From Rickettsia typhi (GTDB lineage Bacteria > Pseudomonadota > Alphaproteobacteria > Rickettsiales > Rickettsiaceae): DNA of 6,834 bases. Both the position numbers and the translations under genes were made by a program. The first letter of the stretch is position 1. Each line of letters begins with the position of its first letter. The stretch spans positions 1 through 6,834 of the forward strand of contig CAMCXV010000054.1 in NCBI GenBank assembly GCA_945883665.1, in the 5' to 3' direction. This document shows, in pieces, positions 5,174-6,834 of this stretch. The notes under the pieces are model-generated. The model was not told the DNA's origin. It made no database searches and saw only the letters and a program-made list of their open reading frames with translations.

Positions 5174-5210
5174 TATTCAAGGTATGAATATATTAGTATA
5201 AGATTCATAC
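5174..5210. promoter_or_regulatory. Overlapping inverted repeats, candidate CopG-like operator
   Basis: GTATGAAT (5182-5189) and ATTCATAC (5203-5210) are perfect 8-bp arms. TATTCA (5174-5179) and TGAATA (5185-5190) form a second dyad sharing the middle half-site. Three half-sites in a row just upstream of an RHH gene fit an autoregulated operator with cooperative dimers. The binder is inferred from position. Confidence 0.45.
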
Positions 5211-5247
5211 TTAGAGCTTATATAATCTCAAACAGCAAAAGAATATA

Positions 5248-5415
5248 ATGGTAAAAACAACTACTACTGATGGTAAAATTAAAATATCAATTAATATACC
5301 TGAGAGGTTGTTGATTGAATTAGATGCACATAGAGATATTTCAAAGCAAGATCGGTCAAATTGGATTACAAGCGCAATAATGGAGAAATTAGCGACAATA
5401 AAGAAAGAAAAATAA
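5248..5415 (+). CDS. CopG-like RHH DNA-binding protein (55 aa)
   Basis: The 55-codon gene encodes MVKTTTTDGKIKISINIPER, then LLIELDAHRDISKQDRSNWI, then a helix ending in a lysine-rich tail. It fits the RHH (CopG/Arc/MetJ) fold: strand KISINIP (12-18), helix ERLLIELDAHRD (19-30), then a turn and helix RSNWITSAIMEKLATIKK (36-53). The S-N-W-I-T-S-A-I segment is typical of this family. Such proteins act as dimers that repress promoters; CopG of pMV158-type plasmids (45 residues) represses its own gene and the following rep gene. Here too a rep gene follows, after a 183-bp structured leader. The ribosome site is weak (AAAAGAA before ATG 5248). It could instead be an antitoxin, but no toxin gene adjoins. 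The RHH assignment is firm; copy control is inferred. Confidence 0.8.
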   Translation: MVKTTTTDGKIKISINIPERLLIELDAHRDISKQDRSNWITSAIMEKLATIKKEK

Positions 5416-5455
5416 AAAAGGAGTTAAACCTTGACAAATTGACAAATTTAACTCC
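5408..5455 (-). terminator. Intrinsic terminator of the predicted antisense RNA
   Basis: Read on the minus strand, GGAGTTAAA (5455-5447) pairs perfectly with TTTAACTCC (5428-5420) around an 18-nt loop, followed at once by TTTTTT (5419-5414), A and TTTTT. Hairpin plus U tract is the standard rho-independent form. On the plus strand the same hairpin is followed by AAAAGAAC and would not terminate, so the signal is directional. Confidence 0.7.
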
Positions 5456-5535
5456 AAAAGAACGTTAGTATCAAAAATGATACTTAGAATTTATAAAAAT
5501 TATGCTCGCCAGCTATTTTAAATTCCTTAGTTAGT
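5414..5535 (-). ncRNA. Predicted antisense RNA against the rep leader (about 120 nt)
   Basis: A minus-strand promoter (5570-5542) predicts a start near 5535, and a clear intrinsic terminator ends at about 5414, next to the stop codon of the copG-like gene. The transcript would be fully complementary to the leader between that gene and rep. Inside it, AAATT-rich arms (5488-5493 and 5519-5524 on the plus strand) enclose a GC-rich loop around GCTCGCCAGC (5504-5513), unusual in this AT-rich DNA and reminiscent of the recognition loops of plasmid countertranscribed RNAs. Size, position and strand match the countertranscribed RNAs that set plasmid copy number. Expression is not shown; the call rests on promoter, terminator and context together. 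Confidence 0.6.
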
Positions 5536-5541
5536 ATCATG

Positions 5542-5570
5542 ATAATAACGTTCTTTTGTTATAGAGTCAA
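5542..5570 (-). promoter_or_regulatory. Minus-strand promoter for the antisense RNA
   Basis: On the minus strand TTGACT (5570-5565, 5/6 match) and TATTAT (5547-5542, 5/6) are separated by exactly 17 bp. This is among the best-matching promoters seen in the window, and it points away from rep into its leader. Confidence 0.6.
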
Positions 5571-5587
5571 GGTTTTACTCCGTAATT

Positions 5588-5593
5588 AAGGAG
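5588..5593 (+). promoter_or_regulatory. Strong Shine-Dalgarno of rep
   Basis: AAGGAG lies 5 nt before the ATG at 5599 and is the best ribosome site in the window. It decides the start. GGAGTA (5590-5595) is complementary to TACTCC at 5576-5581 across an 8-nt loop, so the site can be hidden in a small hairpin. Confidence 0.75.
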
Positions 5594-5598
5594 TAATT

Positions 5599-6228
5599 AT
5601 GGAACATACACCTGCTTTTACTAGCAATGTTGCAAACAAACAATGCATCACAAGTCAAGAATATATATTCTCAGGCAACATAACGCCGATTGGATGGTAC
5701 AAAGAATTCACGACTAAAAAAGGAACAGCTGATCTTGCTTTAATATCAGTATTATCTGAGATTATTTATTGGTACCGACCAAAAAGGGTGAAAGATCCTG
5801 TAACTGGTAATATTACTTATGCAGCTAAATTTCTAGGGAATGCGTGGCAAACTTCTTATGAGCATTTCCAGCGCAAGATGGGTTTTAATCGAGAAAAACT
5901 TCGTAGAATTTTTGTAAAACTTGAGCAAATGGGAATTTGTTTAAGAGAATTCCGTGATGTTAAACTCCGAGGGCAAATTTATAATAATAGATTATTTATT
6001 CATTTAAGTTCTTCTTTTTTGGATGCTTGTATTGGTCGCAAAACTAATAAACAAATTTCTGAATCTGAAAATCAGAATATGTCTAAAAAACCTAGTTTTT
6101 TTGCGGAAAAAAAAGAGGGGGCCTATCCTCGTTTTAGAGGAGATCATATAATAGATAAAGAGAATAAGAATAATATTAAAGATAGATCTACAAAATGTGA
6201 ATCTAATTTTTTAGAAAATTCTTTTTAA
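5599..6228 (+). CDS. Plasmid replication initiator-like protein, N-terminal part ended by an in-frame stop
   Basis: The 209-residue product starts at ATG 5599 after a strong Shine-Dalgarno. Residues about 25-150 (GNITPIGWYKEFTTKKGTAD, then LALISVLSEIIYWYRPKR, then AWQTSYEHFQRKMGFNREKLRRIFVKLEQMGICLRE) look like a winged-helix replication/DNA-binding domain and resemble, from memory, the DnaA-like initiators of Rickettsia plasmids. From about 155 the sequence becomes a polar, lysine/asparagine-rich linker. TAA at 6226-6228 ends it, but the same frame continues open for 202 more codons to the window end, in sequence that looks like the rest of the protein. So this is either a shortened Rep or the first half of a gene broken by a single base change. 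The CopG-like gene and structured leader upstream support a replication role. The family call is moderate; rep-like function is likely. Confidence 0.7.
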   Translation: MEHTPAFTSNVANKQCITSQEYIFSGNITPIGWYKEFTTKKGTADLALISVLSEIIYWYRPKRVKDPVTGNITYAAKFLGNAWQTSYEHFQRKMGFNREKLRRIFVKLEQMGICLREFRDVKLRGQIYNNRLFIHLSSSFLDACIGRKTNKQISESENQNMSKKPSFFAEKKEGAYPRFRGDHIIDKENKNNIKDRSTKCESNFLENSF

Positions 6229-6834
6229 GAAGATGGGGTAAAAGAGAATAGGGGTGTTATAGCTTCTCTACACAGAAATAATTTTGATAAAGCTAAGGAA
6301 CTTAAAGATTTTTACCCGCTTACAAAGGAAGACTGCGAAATGTTACAATCTTCCTCTAAAAGGGAGTTTTCTTTAAATTCAATGAACGAGATACTGCTTA
6401 ATATGTCAAAGCGTTTAAGCAATCGATATTTCAAGAGCAAGAAAGGCTTTTTAAGTTATATGAGCAAAGTATTTGCTTATGAGATGAGAGATGCGGTTAA
6501 AATTAATAACGAAAACTTCAAAATCAAAAATAATCAATCAAAAGAAGAGAAAGAAGAAAAACTACAAGAGGAATATTTAACCAAAATAGAATATAATTTA
6601 GAAACATCCCAAGAATGGCATTTTAAGAAAAGAATAGCTGCAAGATTACCACAAAAAACAGCTTATGAATTGCTAAAAGCCTTTGATATTATCGATATTA
6701 AGGAGGGAATATTTAATCTTCATTTATCAAAACATGTAGAATTAACGAATATAGAAGAAAAGCTAATCTTGCAAGAAGCACAAAGTACACATGAACAACT
6801 AGATTTTAATGATGAGAGATTAGGGCATATTCAA
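6229..6834 (+). pseudogene. Rep C-terminal part after an in-frame stop (continues past window end)
   Basis: Directly after the TAA, in the same frame, 202 codons are open: EDGVKENRGVIASLHRNNFD, a basic helical region (MSKRLSNRYFKSKKGFLSYM), a charged coil (QSKEEKEEKLQEEYLTKIEY), and then a block including EWHFKKRIAARLPQKTAYEL and DIIDIKEGIFNLHLSKHVEL. The last block recalls the small N-terminal domain of DnaA (W at its start, then a conserved strand-helix), the feature that gives these plasmid proteins their DnaA-like name; this is from memory and unproven. It may be silent, made by stop-codon read-through, or started internally at ATG 6340, which has AAGGA about 10 nt upstream. The real C-terminus lies beyond the window. 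Confidence 0.65.

Larger units (their letters stand above)
4927..5247. other. Non-coding region between the partition pair and the copG-like gene
   Basis: No convincing gene is seen. It contains an iteron-like copy (4987-5004), a perfect palindrome ATCAGTA-A-TACTGAT (5005-5019), several AATAC/GTATT words, an A/T-only-type hairpin (AGAAAAAA 5120-5127 facing TTTTTTCT 5135-5142), and then the promoter and operator candidates of the downstream gene. Very high AT content and repeated words would suit a replication origin, but no canonical DnaA box was found. Confidence 0.5.
5420..5595 (+). promoter_or_regulatory. Structured rep leader with mutually exclusive pairings
   Basis: Arm A GGAGTTAAACCTTGAC (5420-5435) is complementary to arm A' GTCAAGGTTTTACTCC (5566-5581) in 15 of 16 positions. 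Arm B (5456-5473, beginning AAAAGAACGTT) matches B' (5540-5557) in 17 of 18. A' ends in TACTCC, which can instead pair with GGAGTA (5590-5595), the rep Shine-Dalgarno. A can also fold locally onto TTTAACTCC (5447-5455), and TGATACT (5478-5484) can pair with AGTATCA at 5467-5473 or at 5533-5539. TTGACAAA is repeated in tandem at 5431-5446. So many alternative pairings argue for a regulatory switch; a DNA-level role as origin or operator is possible. Confidence 0.65.

Noticed and set aside
6126..6144. Possible Rickettsia palindromic element in the Rep linker (YPRFRGDH peptide, TCCTC/GAGGA hairpin)
   Set aside because: The stem is only 5 bp, and the sequence does not clearly match a palindromic element family I can recall.
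1..6834. CRISPR arrays, tRNA and rRNA genes
   Set aside because: No regularly spaced repeats with unique spacers were seen, and no cloverleaf or rRNA signature was recognised.

Overview
The window is strongly AT-rich. It holds an alphaproteobacterial-type plasmid maintenance module next to a patch of decayed mobile DNA. The combination of a ParA/Soj ATPase, a Rep protein resembling the DnaA-like initiators of Rickettsia plasmids, an IS3 remnant, an IS200/IS605 TnpB remnant, a Fic protein and very low GC suggests a plasmid (or integrated plasmid segment) of a Rickettsia-like intracellular bacterium. The taxon is inferred from gene types and composition only; no database search was possible.

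Layout. 1-41: possible tail of an upstream gene. 42-237: leader with short direct and inverted repeats. 238-1092: fused methionine sulfoxide reductase, MsrB then MsrA. 1141-1600: left part of an IS3-family element whose transposase is cut off at a 103-107 bp repeat. That repeat occurs twice in direct orientation (1595-1697 and 3463-3569) and brackets about 1.8 kb of cargo: a TnpB remnant with a decayed right-end hairpin, a complete class II Fic protein with a good promoter, and a convergent fragment resembling the C-terminus of a serine recombinase. 3570-3845: non-coding region with palindromes and iteron-like motifs. 3846-4926: parA overlapping a small ribbon-helix-helix (RHH) gene, probably its centromere-binding partner. 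4927-5247: a second non-coding region with one more iteron-like copy and a candidate operator. 5248-5415: a 55-residue CopG-like RHH gene. 5416-5598: a highly structured rep leader. 5599 to the window end: a rep gene split by one in-frame TAA.

The most interesting region is the copG-like/rep junction. The minus strand carries a promoter (TTGACT, 17 bp, TATTAT) and, about 120 nt further on, a 9-bp hairpin followed by TTTTTT. Together these predict an antisense RNA fully complementary to the rep leader. The sense leader can form mutually exclusive pairings: TACTCC (5576-5581) can pair with the rep Shine-Dalgarno GGAGTA (5590-5595), or be captured by an upstream arm (5420-5435) that lies inside the antisense target. 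This predicts copy-number control by an antisense RNA acting through a Shine-Dalgarno switch, together with a CopG-like repressor. The architecture recalls copG-repB plasmids but appears unrelated in sequence.

How the parts may work together: ParA and the first RHH protein would segregate the replicon, using palindromes near parA as binding sites. The CopG-like protein and antisense RNA would limit Rep synthesis, and Rep would act at iteron-like repeats. Fic and MsrBA are accessory cargo (protein modification and oxidative-damage repair). The in-frame stop in rep raises the question whether this replicon is still autonomous.
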